DNA of 33,245 bases from Anaerolineaceae bacterium UBA4890 (GCA_002399085.1 DHCY01000026.1:1-33245); one strand, 5' to 3'. Shown: positions 7,994-16,277, numbered from the stretch's first letter. Numbers and translations: made by a program. The notes: generated from the letters alone by a model not told the origin.

Positions 7994-8431
7994 CTAATCA
8001 AACCAATTGACGACCATATCCTCCAGGTCATCATCATCGACCTCAACCTCACTGACCACCTTGCCAAACACCGTTCCGCCCGCTTTTCGTGCCGAGTTGG
8101 CATCTCCGGTCTTCAGCGGATGCCACCAGGGCAGATCCTGCCCATCTGCAACCAGGCGGTAGGCGCAGGTTTTCGGCAGCCAATCCAAATAGCGGGCAAG
8201 CTCAGGCGTGAGCAGAATGCACTCCGGCACATTCGTGTGCCGGTTGGGATAGTCGCTGCACTGACAGGTCTGCAGGTCCAGATAGCGGCAGACGACGTTC
8301 GTGAACTTGACCTCCTGCGTCTTGGGTTCCCGCAGTTTGATCAGGCAGCACTTGGCACAGCCATCGCACAAGCTCTCCCATTCTTCGTGGCTCATTTGTT
8401 CAAAGGTTTTTTCTTTCCAAAATGGTTTCAT
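7994..8431 (-). CDS. YcgN-family cysteine cluster protein
   Basis: The 145-residue protein has the conserved cysteine pattern CDGCAKCCLIKL near the N-terminus, then VVCRYLD, TCQCSDYPNR and VPECILLTP, as in the YcgN/UPF0260 family. The clustered cysteines suggest metal or iron-sulfur binding; no enzymatic role is established. The conserved WWHPL segment follows PKTCAYRLVADGQDLP. ATG at 8431 is preferred to an in-frame TTG at 8440 that overlaps the upstream stop. It is the last gene of a three-gene minus-strand unit, 5 bases after yjjX. Confidence 0.87.
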   Translation of the reverse strand: MKPFWKEKTFEQMSHEEWESLCDGCAKCCLIKLREPKTQEVKFTNVVCRYLDLQTCQCSDYPNRHTNVPECILLTPELARYLDWLPKTCAYRLVADGQDLPWWHPLKTGDANSARKAGGTVFGKVVSEVEVDDDDLEDMVVNWFD

Positions 8432-8436
8432 TACTG

Positions 8437-8994
8437 TCAATTCCCTGGAGTGACCGGATAAAGTGCTTGCTGAATAAAGGGTATGAGGGCAAGTTTGACC
8501 GCCATCGCATAGAGTTCAGCCCGGGTGATAAGGTCGTTGGTAAGTAGTCCCACCCCCCCGCTGGTGTGCTTGCTGTTCTCCTGCCCAAATACAATATCGT
8601 CCGCCTCACCCTGCTCCATGCCCCCCCGGATCAGAACGGCAACTTTTTCCGGTAGGAGGTAGCTGGCGGAACGCGCAAAGCCTTGGCGCTGCTTGCCGAG
8701 GATGGCAACCCAGCTATAAGCAGCCAAACTGTGGTCAGCCTCATTCAGGGTGCTCAAACCGCCCTCAAGTCCCACCCAATAATTTGCCTGTGGGCAAATC
8801 TGGCGGGCATTCGCGGCACGGTTGCGGGCTCCTTTCAGCGTTTCGGCATCGCTCATCGGTTGGTTGGTCACATCCGAACTGACTTCAGCGGTGAGAAAGA
8901 TAAATTCGCGTTCCGGAAAGACAGCCCGAAATCCCAATTGGACTGCCTGGAGCTTGCTTGGGTTTTCAGAGCCGATAACGACAATTTCAGCCAT
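8437..8994 (-). CDS. yjjX: inosine/xanthosine triphosphatase (YjjX type)
   Basis: The family hydrolyses non-canonical ITP/XTP to clean the nucleotide pool. The 185-residue protein starts EIVVIGSENPSKLQAVQLGF, has the SSDVTNQPMSDAETLKGARNRA segment, then YWVGLEGGL, and SKHTSGGVGLLTNDLITRAE near the C-terminus, which are the conserved blocks of this family. The ATG overlaps the stop of the upstream fused folate enzyme by one base (TAATG), so translation is coupled. Nothing links its reaction directly to histidine breakdown; the association may be operonic convenience. Confidence 0.88.
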   Translation of the reverse strand: MAEIVVIGSENPSKLQAVQLGFRAVFPEREFIFLTAEVSSDVTNQPMSDAETLKGARNRAANARQICPQANYWVGLEGGLSTLNEADHSLAAYSWVAILGKQRQGFARSASYLLPEKVAVLIRGGMEQGEADDIVFGQENSKHTSGGVGLLTNDLITRAELYAMAVKLALIPFIQQALYPVTPGN

Positions 8995-10517
8995 TAAAGT
9001 TCAGCACGGTCCTTCAGCAGTTGCTTTACCTCAGCAAGGATGCCTTCTGATTCCTGTTTTAACTCCCGGGCTTGCTGCAGCAGACCCACGGCAACGTTTT
9101 CGTTTTCATAACCCAGCAGGTTGATTTCGACGTTCAGGAATGCTGCTTCCAATCCAGCCTGAGCCTGGAAAACACCAGAGGCGGCATCGGAAATGGCACT
9201 GAGGTTGCCAATTTGTGCCATGCGTAAGGCTAATTTCATCGCCTGCATGCACATTTGGGCAGTATGCAGCGGCACTGCCGCAGCCGTAAAGCTGGCTTCC
9301 ATGATCGATTTTTCACGGATATTAATGTTTTCGTCCGTGTCCTTTGGCAGACGCCGGGCAATCAGAATGCCTTCGAACGATTTCGCGTCCAGTTCGATCG
9401 CTTCGGTGAGTTTCTGGCGCAATTCTTCGCCTTTTTCAATTACCTGCCAGCATTCCTCTTCCACGTCTTTGTACTTGGCTTTGCCTGTGGTCAAGCGCGC
9501 AACCATCACCGCCAAAGCGGCTCCAAGCGCACCAGCATAAGCAGCTGCCGAGCCGCCGCCTGGTGCGGTTGTGCCTTCGGCAACCTGGTCCAGAAAACTC
9601 GTCTGGCTGGTCGCGCCCTGGGCTTGCTGCTCTGAGAACAGTCGGTTTTCGAGCAATTGATCGTGGTCAAAGCCATCCAGCTGCAGGTAATAGCGCCCGG
9701 CGTTGATGATCGCCCGGCTGGGCAGCAGCCCTACAATTTCAGAATGGTGAATGCCGACGCCGTAGCGCTGGGCTTCGCGGCGCACAAATTCGGTAACCTG
9801 TGCCATCGGAGACCGCCGGTAATTGGTCAGGTTCATCGAGACCTGTGCCAGCCCATCAACCAGCACGCCCATGCCTTTGACATAGTGAAAACCGCCGGAA
9901 GAATTGCGCACACGTCGGGCAATCTTTTCGGCGATGCTCACATCTGGGGTGTTCAGATAGATGTTATAAGCGATCAGGGGCTCACGCGCGCCAATCACGA
10001 CCGCGCCGGCTGGTCCCATCTCTTTCGGACCAAAATCGGGCTCGCGGTAGGGGTCGGTCGCAATGGTTTCTTTGATGCCCTCGTATTCACCACGGCGAAT
10101 GTCTTCCAGGTTTTTCCGGTCAGTACGCACTGCCGCTTCCTCGTAAAGATAGACGGGGATCCCAAGCGTCTCGGCGACACGTTTGCTCAGGCGGCGGGCG
10201 ATCTCAACACATTCCTGCATGGTCACATCCGTGATCGGCACAAATGGGACCACATCGGCAGCCCCCAACCTGGGGTGCTCTCCCTCGTGCTGGTTCAGGT
10301 CGATCAGTTCGGCTGCCTTGGCGATGCCCTGATAGGCGGCTTCTTCCACGCCGGCAGGGTCACCTATGAAGGTCAGGACGGTGCGGTTATGGTCCATATC
10401 GGAATGGCGGTCCAGCACGTGCACGCCTGGGACCTGTGCCACAGCGTTGATGATCGCTTCAATAACTTCTGGTCGCCTTGCGTCGGAGAAATTGGGAATG
10501 CATTCGATTATTTTCAT
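8994..10517 (-). CDS. ftcD: bifunctional glutamate formimidoyltransferase / formimidoyl-THF cyclodeaminase
   Basis: The enzyme transfers the formimino group from formiminoglutamate (histidine degradation) to tetrahydrofolate and then releases ammonia to give methenyl-THF. The transferase part (about 1-295) begins IIECIPNFSDARRPEVIE and carries HEGEHPRLGAADVVPF with His81 at the known catalytic position. The cyclodeaminase part (about 305-500) carries the conserved APGGGSAAAYAGALGAAL and long helices. At 507 residues it is full length for the fused form. GAGGTTGG precedes the ATG. No other hut genes are present, so whether it serves histidine, purine or glycine-type folate chemistry here is open. 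Confidence 0.93.
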   Translation of the reverse strand: MKIIECIPNFSDARRPEVIEAIINAVAQVPGVHVLDRHSDMDHNRTVLTFIGDPAGVEEAAYQGIAKAAELIDLNQHEGEHPRLGAADVVPFVPITDVTMQECVEIARRLSKRVAETLGIPVYLYEEAAVRTDRKNLEDIRRGEYEGIKETIATDPYREPDFGPKEMGPAGAVVIGAREPLIAYNIYLNTPDVSIAEKIARRVRNSSGGFHYVKGMGVLVDGLAQVSMNLTNYRRSPMAQVTEFVRREAQRYGVGIHHSEIVGLLPSRAIINAGRYYLQLDGFDHDQLLENRLFSEQQAQGATSQTSFLDQVAEGTTAPGGGSAAAYAGALGAALAVMVARLTTGKAKYKDVEEECWQVIEKGEELRQKLTEAIELDAKSFEGILIARRLPKDTDENINIREKSIMEASFTAAAVPLHTAQMCMQAMKLALRMAQIGNLSAISDAASGVFQAQAGLEAAFLNVEINLLGYENENVAVGLLQQARELKQESEGILAEVKQLLKDRAEL

Positions 10518-10605
10518 GTAGCCAACCTCTTTTCATTGATCTTGCTTAATTATACCAAGCCACTCCTGCCTGCAGTGCTTGCACCAATATTGGTATGGGA
10601 TGATT

Positions 10606-10611
10606 TATAAT
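10606..10611 (+). promoter_or_regulatory. candidate -10 box upstream of the selenoprotein gene
   Basis: A perfect TATAAT lies in the divergent spacer between ftcD and the redoxin gene. No good -35 occurs at 16-18 bp; TTGCAC sits 21 bp upstream. The transcription start would be about 65 bases before the chosen start codon. Confidence 0.4.
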
Positions 10612-10681
10612 CACATTTAGGAATCAAAGTGTCAACTGACACAACAAACCAGAATAACTTATGAATCGAAAAGGATCCACG

Positions 10682-11167
10682 ATGCCGAGAGTGTTAATCG
10701 ATCAACCCGCCCCCAATTTTTCACTTCCTGATTATTCAGGAAACCTCTTCACCCTGTCTGATCTAAAAGGTCAGAAGAATGTCCTCCTGATCTTTAACCG
10801 TACCTTTGCCTGACCATTTTGCCAGAGGCATATGGCGCAGTTGCGTCATGATCATGATTTATTTGTGGAACGGGATGTCACTGTCGTGGTTGTTGGACCT
10901 GAAGATGCCAAAGGTTTTGCCGCCTACTGGCAAGAAGAAGCGCTCCCCTTCATCGGTCTGCCCGATCCAAAAGCCAGTGTATTAAAACTATATGGACAGG
11001 AAGTAAACCTGTTCAAGTTGGGTCGCATGCCTGCCCAGGTTTTGATCGATAAAAAAGGAGTCGCCCGCTTTGTCCACTACGGTCATGACATGAGCGATAT
11101 TCCCAGTAATGAAGAAATCCTGGCACTGGCAGATCAGATAAACGAAGGCGAACTACTCACTCCCTAA
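10682..11167 (+). CDS. peroxiredoxin-like selenoprotein (UxxC redoxin), in-frame TGA read as Sec
   Basis: An ATG at 10682, with AAGGA 7 bases upstream, opens a 161-residue redoxin interrupted only by TGA at codon 44 (10811-10813). Before it: MPRVLIDQPAPNFSLPDYSG, then KNVLLIFNRTFA; after it: PFCQRHMAQL, then DVTVVVVGPEDAKGF and a C-terminal MPAQVLIDKKGVARFVHYG. AhpC/TSA-type and Prx-like proteins have the active cysteine exactly here (TxxCPxxC), so the product reads T-F-A-U-P-F-C. The frame, domain and spacing are intact on both sides, which argues for selenocysteine rather than decay. A hairpin fitting the bacterial SECIS model follows. Likely a cytoplasmic peroxidase or thiol oxidoreductase; partners unknown. 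Conventional annotation would start it at 10832 and lose the active site. Confidence 0.85.
10831..10850 (+). promoter_or_regulatory. candidate bacterial SECIS hairpin
   Basis: Downstream of the in-frame TGA (10811-10813), TATGGCGC (10831-10838) pairs with GCGTCATG (10843-10850), giving an 8-bp stem with two G-U pairs and the loop AGTT. The loop begins 25 nt after the TGA and has G as its second base. Published bacterial SECIS rules ask for a small apical loop, 16-37 nt from the UGA, with a G among the first two loop bases; this fits. An alternative, exclusive fold pairs CCAT..TGCC with GGCA.ATGG at 10814-10835, with the loop closer to the UGA. Confidence 0.6.
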
Positions 11168-11206
11168 CCTCTGCCTTAGTATCCGCCTCTTCTCAATCCC
11201 CAATAT

Positions 11207-11653
11207 TAATCTGTCATCCTGAGCTTAAGTTGCGAAGGATCTTTGCGCCAAACCCACAGACCGTTCGCAGAGCCAGGAGCGAATAGGCGCAGATAGATTC
11301 ATTTACTGGATTTTGAATATATCAAACTATTCACTTACTTTTCTTTACTTTTTCCAATTTTTAATCTGTCATCCTGAGCTTAAGTTGCGAAGGATCTTTG
11401 CGCCTAACCCACAGACCGTTCGCCGAGCCATGAGCGGCTGGGTGCACTGGCTTTTGAATATATCTAACTATTTACTTAATTTTCTTTACTTTTTCCAATT
11501 TCTAATCTGTCATCCTGAGCTTAAGTTGCTAAGGATCTTTGCCCCAAACCCACAGACCGTTCGCCGAGCCGGGAGCGGCTGGGTGCAGGTAGATTTATTT
11601 ACTGAATTTTGAATTATTCTAACTATCAACTTATTTTTCTTTACTTTTTCTAA
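11207..11653. repeat. three tandem copies of a ~140-155 bp intergenic repeat
   Basis: Three head-to-tail copies start near 11207, 11361 and 11503. Each begins TAATCTGTCATCCTGAGCTT, continues AAGTTGCGAAGGATCTTTG, includes CCCACAGACCGTTCGC and GAGC..GGAGCG, and ends TTTTCTTTACTTTTTC. Copies differ by substitutions and small indels (periods about 154 and 141). The stretch 11168-11678 has no credible gene; a plus-strand frame at 11313-11612 is repeat-derived. Confidence 0.85.
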
Positions 11654-11661
11654 TGGAATTC

Positions 11662-11690
11662 TTGACTTTTTTAATTTTATGTTGTATTAT
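11662..11690 (+). promoter_or_regulatory. sigma-A-type promoter for the DUF2089 gene
   Basis: TTGACT (11662-11667) and TATTAT (11685-11690) are separated by exactly 17 bp. The predicted transcription start near 11697 lies downstream of the first in-frame ATG (11679), which supports the later start at 11721. Confidence 0.7.
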
Positions 11691-11720
11691 CTTGAAAGAA
11701 ATGCAATGAAAGAGGAAAAA

Positions 11721-12122
11721 ATGAATCAATTGCCGAAAAATTGTCCAATTTGTCAAGGGAATGTGGTTGTGACCCGGTTTTTCTGCCCTGATTGCCAGAC
11801 TTCAGTGGAAGGCAACTTTGTCGCCCAACAAAGCCCATTCCAAAACCTAACAGCAGACCAGATGAATTTCCTTCTGACCTTTGTTCGATCCGAAGGTCGT
11901 CTGAACCGCATGGAAGAAATCCTGGGGCTATCCTACCCCACCCTAAAAAACCGTTTAAATGATGTGATCATGGCGCTCGGCTTCCAACCCGAGAAAGAAG
12001 TCCGTTTCAAACTAAGCGATTCCCATCGCCAGCAAATCTTGGATGATCTGGAAAATGGCAGGATCGATAGTACCCAAGCTCTTCGCTACCTGCAGGGTGA
12101 AGACGAATTCAATTTGATCTAA
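11721..12122 (+). CDS. DUF2089 family protein (zinc ribbon plus HTH-like)
   Basis: The 133-residue protein starts at ATG 11721 with AGAGGA just upstream, which also agrees with the promoter position. It has a zinc-ribbon pattern CPICQGNVVVTRFFCPDC, a helix-turn-helix-like segment EEILGLSYPTLKNRLNDVIMALG, and a C-terminal short helical motif LDDLENGRIDSTQALRYL resembling SHOCT-like tails. This is the standard DUF2089 layout, presumed to be a DNA-binding regulator. The next gene, 9 bases on, begins with the same kind of SHOCT-like motif, so the pair is likely a functional unit. The regulatory target is unknown. Confidence 0.87.
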   Translation: MNQLPKNCPICQGNVVVTRFFCPDCQTSVEGNFVAQQSPFQNLTADQMNFLLTFVRSEGRLNRMEEILGLSYPTLKNRLNDVIMALGFQPEKEVRFKLSDSHRQQILDDLENGRIDSTQALRYLQGEDEFNLI

Positions 12123-12131
12123 GGAGAAAAA

Positions 12132-12548
12132 ATGACTAACACAGATGAAAAAAAGCGCATCCTGAAAATGGTTCAGGAAGGCAAACTCAGTGCGCAAGAG
12201 GCAGTCCAGTTGCTTGAAGCGCTCGAACCCAGCCCGGAAGAGAAATCGATTTCGAGTGAAATCATTCCAGACCCAGCGGTAAGTTCAAATGGGAAAGCCC
12301 ATTGGCTAAAAGTTGTCGTCACCGAACTCTCCAGCGGTAAGCGCAAGGTGAACCTGAAAATCCCACTCGCTTTAGCTCGCTGGGGTATGAAGATGGGCAG
12401 TAAAGCCAGCATTGGCGGTGGAGCGATGGAAGATCTCGACCTGCAAAGTGTGCTCAATGACGATATCCTGAACGACGGTCAAAAAGGCATACTGGTGGAT
12501 GTTGAGGACGTGGAAGATGGTGAGCATGTAGTGATCTCACTCGAGTAA
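12132..12548 (+). CDS. SHOCT-like / YvlB-N-type domain protein
   Basis: The 138-residue protein has an N-terminal SHOCT-like motif (ILKMVQEGKLSAQEAVQLLE) followed by a linker and a C-terminal domain with the pattern WLKVVVTELSSGKRKVNLKIPL, ending DVEDVEDGEHVVISLE. Such proteins are routinely paired with DUF2089 genes; the C-terminal half is seen in adhesin/DUF4097-like companions. AAGGAG lies 6 bases before the ATG. No membrane segment. Probably a partner or effector of the preceding regulator; molecular role not known. Confidence 0.82.
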   Translation: MTNTDEKKRILKMVQEGKLSAQEAVQLLEALEPSPEEKSISSEIIPDPAVSSNGKAHWLKVVVTELSSGKRKVNLKIPLALARWGMKMGSKASIGGGAMEDLDLQSVLNDDILNDGQKGILVDVEDVEDGEHVVISLE

Positions 12549-12553
12549 ATCCA

Positions 12554-12571
12554 GGTTTGGTTTACCAAACC
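12554..12571 (+). terminator. hairpin after the DUF2089/SHOCT pair
   Basis: GGTTTGG-TTTA-CCAAACC forms a perfect 7-bp stem with a tetraloop, 5 bases after the stop codon. The trailing sequence ACTTTCAGG is only weakly U-rich, so termination efficiency is uncertain. Confidence 0.5.
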
Positions 12572-12594
12572 ACTTTCAGGATTATAAAAAAAAC

Positions 12595-12628
12595 CCACCG
12601 CCCTGTGCTAAAAGACACAGGGCGGTGG
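12595..12628 (-). terminator. strong hairpin with U-tract on the minus strand
   Basis: A 13-bp perfect stem (CCACCGCCCTGTG with CACAGGGCGGTGG) surrounds an 8-nt loop. Read on the minus strand it is followed by GTTTTTTTT, a classic intrinsic terminator, yet no minus-strand gene precedes it. On the plus strand it has no U-tract. Confidence 0.6.
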
Positions 12629-12694
12629 TGTTATAACAGAAAATTCCAAGAGATCGTTGCCAAATCAGGTTATCAAATTGTCTATGCATTTTGT

Positions 12695-12722
12695 TTGACA
12701 AGCAATTGAATGGTAGTATTAT
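12695..12722 (+). promoter_or_regulatory. sigma-A-type promoter for the P-type ATPase operon
   Basis: A perfect TTGACA (12695-12700) and TATTAT (12717-12722) are separated by 16 bp, about 45 bases before the ATPase start codon. Confidence 0.65.
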
Positions 12723-12766
12723 TCCCTCTTGTAAATTTTTGACCCACAGAAAGAACACTGGCAATC

Positions 12767-15601
12767 ATGGACATCCAGCCGGGAACATCCGGTTTTGATA
12801 CGATTAAACAAAAGCTGCCTTCAGATCAGCTTTTTAATTTTTTAAACTCCAGCCCAAATGGCTTGAGCTCTGAAGAAGCCGCCAGTCGGCTGGAACAGTA
12901 TGGCACCAACACATTAGCGGAAGGCAAAAAAAAGCCGCTGATCATCAAGCTGTTGTCTCAATTCACGCACCTGATGGCGATCATGCTTTGGGTGGCGGGT
13001 ATTGGCGCTTTCATCGCCCAGATGCCGCAGCTCGGTATCGCCGTTTGGTCGATCAACGTGATTAACGGCATCTTTAGCTTTTGGCAGGAATTCCAAGCCG
13101 AAAAGGCTACCGACGCCCTGAAAATGATTCTTCCTTCCTATACCCGTGTCTTAAGAGATGGCGAGCAAAAACGCATCCTGGCAACCGAAGTTGTTCCGGG
13201 TGATATCGTTTTTCTAGAGGAGGGCGAGAGCATCTCCGCCGATTCCCGTTTGCTCACCAGTGCCGAGCTGCGTGTCAACCAATCCACTCTTACCGGTGAA
13301 TCCAGACCGGTAAACCGTTCAGCCGATCCGGTCAGCGGTGAAGGTCTGACAGAATCCGAAATGCCCAATCTGGTATTTGCTGGCACATTTGTAGCCTCTG
13401 GCTCAGGCAAAGCCATCGTCTATGCTACCGGCATGAAGACTGCTTTTGGTCGCATTGCCCGCCTAACCCAGGAAGTTAGTGATGACCTCAGCCCGCTCCA
13501 AAAAGAAATGCAAAGTGTCACCAAGGTTGTCACCGTAATTGCCGTCAGTGTCGGCGTGTCTTTCTTTGTCCTGGCAAAATTGTTCACCAACATCAGCTGG
13601 ATTGACGGTATGATTTTCGCGCTCGGCATCGTGGTCGCCTTCGTCCCGGAAGGCTTGGAGCCCACCGTTACACTCGCATTGGCAATGGCAACCCAGCGCA
13701 TGGCAAAGCGCAACGCCCTGATGAAAAAACTTTCTGCAGTCGAGACGCTTGGCTGCACTACCGTGATCTGTACCGATAAAACTGGCACACTGACTCAAAA
13801 TGAAATGACTGTCCACAAATTATGGGTCCCCAGCCTCAACATGGGAGTGCTGGAAGGTCGCGAGATCAGTTTCGGCGGAGTCGGTTACGAGCCGGTCGGT
13901 GCTGTTACCGAAAACGGTCAACCCTTGGACATTCGCTCGGATCAGAGTGCCGCGCAAGTTTTGCTTACGCAGGCAAAATGCAACACCTCCAGGCTAAATC
14001 CACCCTCCATCGATGAAGAAGGCAATCCGACCCGCTGGAGCATCATTGGCGACCCAACCGAAGCCGCGTTGATAGTTGCCGCTCAAAAAGCCGGGTTACG
14101 CAAAGAGGAAATCGACGGTCAGGTCATGGCAGAACAACCTTTTGACTCGCACCGCAAACGCATGAGCATCGTTCACCTTACCAGGTCAGAAGATGGTTTC
14201 AAACGCGTTGTCTATACCAAGGGCGGCATCCGCGAGACACTCGATGTCTGTAACACCATCCTTATAGATGGTCAGGTTCAACCCCTCACTCAGGAACAAA
14301 TCACGCAAATTATGTCAATCAATGACGCTTACGCCGTCCAGGGTCTGCGTGTTTTGGCAGCCTCACAACGCGCACTGGATGACAAAGAACAAGACTTTTC
14401 CATCGAAGCGCTCGAAAACGGGCAGACTTTCCTTGGAATGGTGGCGATGATGGACCCCCCTCGCCCGGATGTTGCCAAAGCTGTCGAGACGTGCCATCAT
14501 GCCGGTATCCGTATCATTATGATTACCGGAGATTACGGACTCACTGCCGAAAGTATCGCCCGAAAGATTGGCATTGTCACTTCCGATAATACCCGGGTGG
14601 TGACCGGTGTCGAGTTGGAAGGCATGAGCGAAGATGTTTTGAAACAGGTTGTGACCGGTGAAGTGATTTTTGCGCGGGTTGCCCCGGAACACAAACTACG
14701 TGTTGTTTCGGCTCTGCAATCGCTTGGTCAGGTTGTTGCCGTGACTGGCGATGGTGTCAATGATGCTCCCGCCCTCAAGAAAGCCGATATCGGCATTGCC
14801 ATGGGCATCAGCGGCTCGGATGTCGCAAAAGAAGCCGCCGATATGATCCTGACCGATGATAATTTTGGTTCCATCGTTAGCGCGATTGAAGAGGGGCGCG
14901 CGGTCTATGAAAATATCAAACGATTCACATCATACATCTTTACCAGCAACACGCCCGAAGCGGTTCCTTTCATGCTCTTTGCCCTTTCCGCCGGGCGCAT
15001 TCCGGTAGCCCTGCCAGTCATGCACGTTTTGGCTGTAGATCTGGGCACCGACATGGTCCCTGCCCTTGGTCTGGGTGCGGAACCCCCCGAAGAAGGCGTT
15101 ATGGATCTGCCACCGCGTAAATTGAGCGACCACCTGATCACCAAAGAGCTGCTCACCCGCGCTTACCTGGTGTTGGGACCAGTGCAAAGTGTGGTCGCCA
15201 TGCTGGCGTTCTATTTCTATTACTGGACGAATGGATACCCTGGTCAATGGCTGGACCTGCCTGGCACAGGTGATATATACCTGGCGGCTACCGCCATGGC
15301 GCTCGCTGGCGTGGTCGTCACCCAAATTGGCAATGTCTTCACGCAGCGTGCCGGCAATCGCTCGATTCTTAAACTGCCTCTCTTTAGTAACAAATTGGTC
15401 TGGATCGGCATACTATTCGAAATATTGCTTGTCCTGGGGATCACATATGTACCTTTCCTGCAAAAATTCATTGGTACAGCCGGGTTCGACCCGAAGTATT
15501 GGTTATTCCTGGCACTCTTCATCCCTGCCTTGCCGATCACCGATGCTATCTACAAAGTCTTCAAGCGAAGAAGGCGTACAATTGTTACACAGACTCACTG
15601 A
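12767..15601 (+). CDS. P-type cation-transporting ATPase (P2 type, Na+/K+-ATPase-like)
   Basis: The 944-residue protein is a complete P2 ATPase: N-terminal cation-ATPase domain (LSSEEAASRLEQYGTNTL), actuator TGES at 176-179, M4 motif VPEGLEPTVTLAL, phosphorylation site DKTGTLT with Asp337, nucleotide-binding domain, hinge GDGVNDAP near 661, and a C-terminal group of six membrane helices. The M6 segment DLGTDMVPALGLGAEPPEEG closely resembles the DLGTDMVPA block of Na+/K+- and H+/K+-type (P2C) pumps rather than SERCA. It likely moves Na+ or K+, but the ion cannot be read from sequence. Two RCK proteins follow directly, pointing to monovalent-cation homeostasis. Confidence 0.9.
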   Translation: MDIQPGTSGFDTIKQKLPSDQLFNFLNSSPNGLSSEEAASRLEQYGTNTLAEGKKKPLIIKLLSQFTHLMAIMLWVAGIGAFIAQMPQLGIAVWSINVINGIFSFWQEFQAEKATDALKMILPSYTRVLRDGEQKRILATEVVPGDIVFLEEGESISADSRLLTSAELRVNQSTLTGESRPVNRSADPVSGEGLTESEMPNLVFAGTFVASGSGKAIVYATGMKTAFGRIARLTQEVSDDLSPLQKEMQSVTKVVTVIAVSVGVSFFVLAKLFTNISWIDGMIFALGIVVAFVPEGLEPTVTLALAMATQRMAKRNALMKKLSAVETLGCTTVICTDKTGTLTQNEMTVHKLWVPSLNMGVLEGREISFGGVGYEPVGAVTENGQPLDIRSDQSAAQVLLTQAKCNTSRLNPPSIDEEGNPTRWSIIGDPTEAALIVAAQKAGLRKEEIDGQVMAEQPFDSHRKRMSIVHLTRSEDGFKRVVYTKGGIRETLDVCNTILIDGQVQPLTQEQITQIMSINDAYAVQGLRVLAASQRALDDKEQDFSIEALENGQTFLGMVAMMDPPRPDVAKAVETCHHAGIRIIMITGDYGLTAESIARKIGIVTSDNTRVVTGVELEGMSEDVLKQVVTGEVIFARVAPEHKLRVVSALQSLGQVVAVTGDGVNDAPALKKADIGIAMGISGSDVAKEAADMILTDDNFGSIVSAIEEGRAVYENIKRFTSYIFTSNTPEAVPFMLFALSAGRIPVALPVMHVLAVDLGTDMVPALGLGAEPPEEGVMDLPPRKLSDHLITKELLTRAYLVLGPVQSVVAMLAFYFYYWTNGYPGQWLDLPGTGDIYLAATAMALAGVVVTQIGNVFTQRAGNRSILKLPLFSNKLVWIGILFEILLVLGITYVPFLQKFIGTAGFDPKYWLFLALFIPALPITDAIYKVFKRRRRTIVTQTH

Positions 15602-15616
15602 GAAAGGAGAGTCGCT

Positions 15617-16264
15617 ATGAAAATCATCATCATTGGATGTGGTCGGGTAGGTTCTGGTCTGGCGAAACAACTCAGCTTACAAGGGATTGACGTCTCTGTG
15701 ATCGACAACGATCCGGAAACATTCAAATCGTTAGGCAAAACCTTTAATGGAAAAACTTATGTTGGCATGGGTTTCGATCAGAAGGTACTTATCGAAGCTG
15801 GTATAGAAAAGGCTGACGCGCTTGCAGCCGTCACCACCAGGGATGAAGTCAACCTGGTTGCAGCCCGCATGGCAAAGACTGTCTACAAGGTACCCAGTGT
15901 GGCAGCCCGGGTTTACGAACCTCAAAAAGCCAAAATTTATCGCCGTCTGGGCATTCAGACTGTCTCTCCTGTCACGCTTGGCATTGAACGACTGGCAAGT
16001 ATGCTGGTCTATTCCAACCTGAACATCGAGCGTAGTATCGGCACAGGTCAGGTCGTCCTGCTCGATATCGCCGTCACTTACAAACTGGTCAACAAAACGC
16101 TGCTGGATGTGAACATCCCGGGGGAGATCCAGGTTGTCGCCCTGACCCGAAATGGAAAAACCAGTTTGGTCAATACAGCCACTGTATTTCAGCTTGGTGA
16201 TCTCTTGCACCTTTTTGTCACCACGACAGCCAAAGAAAAAGTCAGCAAACTGCTGCGCAGTTAG
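15617..16264 (+). CDS. TrkA-type RCK protein (NAD-binding TrkA_N + TrkA_C), copy 1
   Basis: The 215-residue protein has a Rossmann start KIIIIGCGRVGSGLA (GxGxxG at 7-12) with Asp30 at the end of the second strand, which suits NAD(H) binding. The RCK core extends to about residue 140, and a C-terminal TrkA_C domain follows (GQVVLLDIAVTY to LHLFVTTTAKEK). Such proteins are cytoplasmic gating subunits of Trk/Ktr K+ uptake channels. AAAGGAG precedes the ATG, 15 bases after the ATPase stop. No TrkH/KtrB membrane subunit is adjacent. Confidence 0.9.
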   Translation: MKIIIIGCGRVGSGLAKQLSLQGIDVSVIDNDPETFKSLGKTFNGKTYVGMGFDQKVLIEAGIEKADALAAVTTRDEVNLVAARMAKTVYKVPSVAARVYEPQKAKIYRRLGIQTVSPVTLGIERLASMLVYSNLNIERSIGTGQVVLLDIAVTYKLVNKTLLDVNIPGEIQVVALTRNGKTSLVNTATVFQLGDLLHLFVTTTAKEKVSKLLRS

Positions 16265-16277
16265 GAAGTTGGTCGAA

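Noticed and set aside
9657..10610. 317-codon plus-strand frame opposite ftcD, and similar long frames opposite groEL and the TPR genes.
   Set aside because: These are antisense shadows of strongly recognised genes, caused by codon bias; they lack family features and ribosome sites.
10811..10813. The TGA could mark the redoxin as a pseudogene or base-call error.
   Set aside because: It falls exactly at the catalytic cysteine of an otherwise intact, conserved frame and is followed by a SECIS-like hairpin; chance placement there is unlikely. It is kept as a testable risk.
16152..16277. Longer start for the second RCK gene.
   Set aside because: It overlaps the first RCK gene; the ATG at 16278 begins directly with the Rossmann strand expected at the N-terminus.
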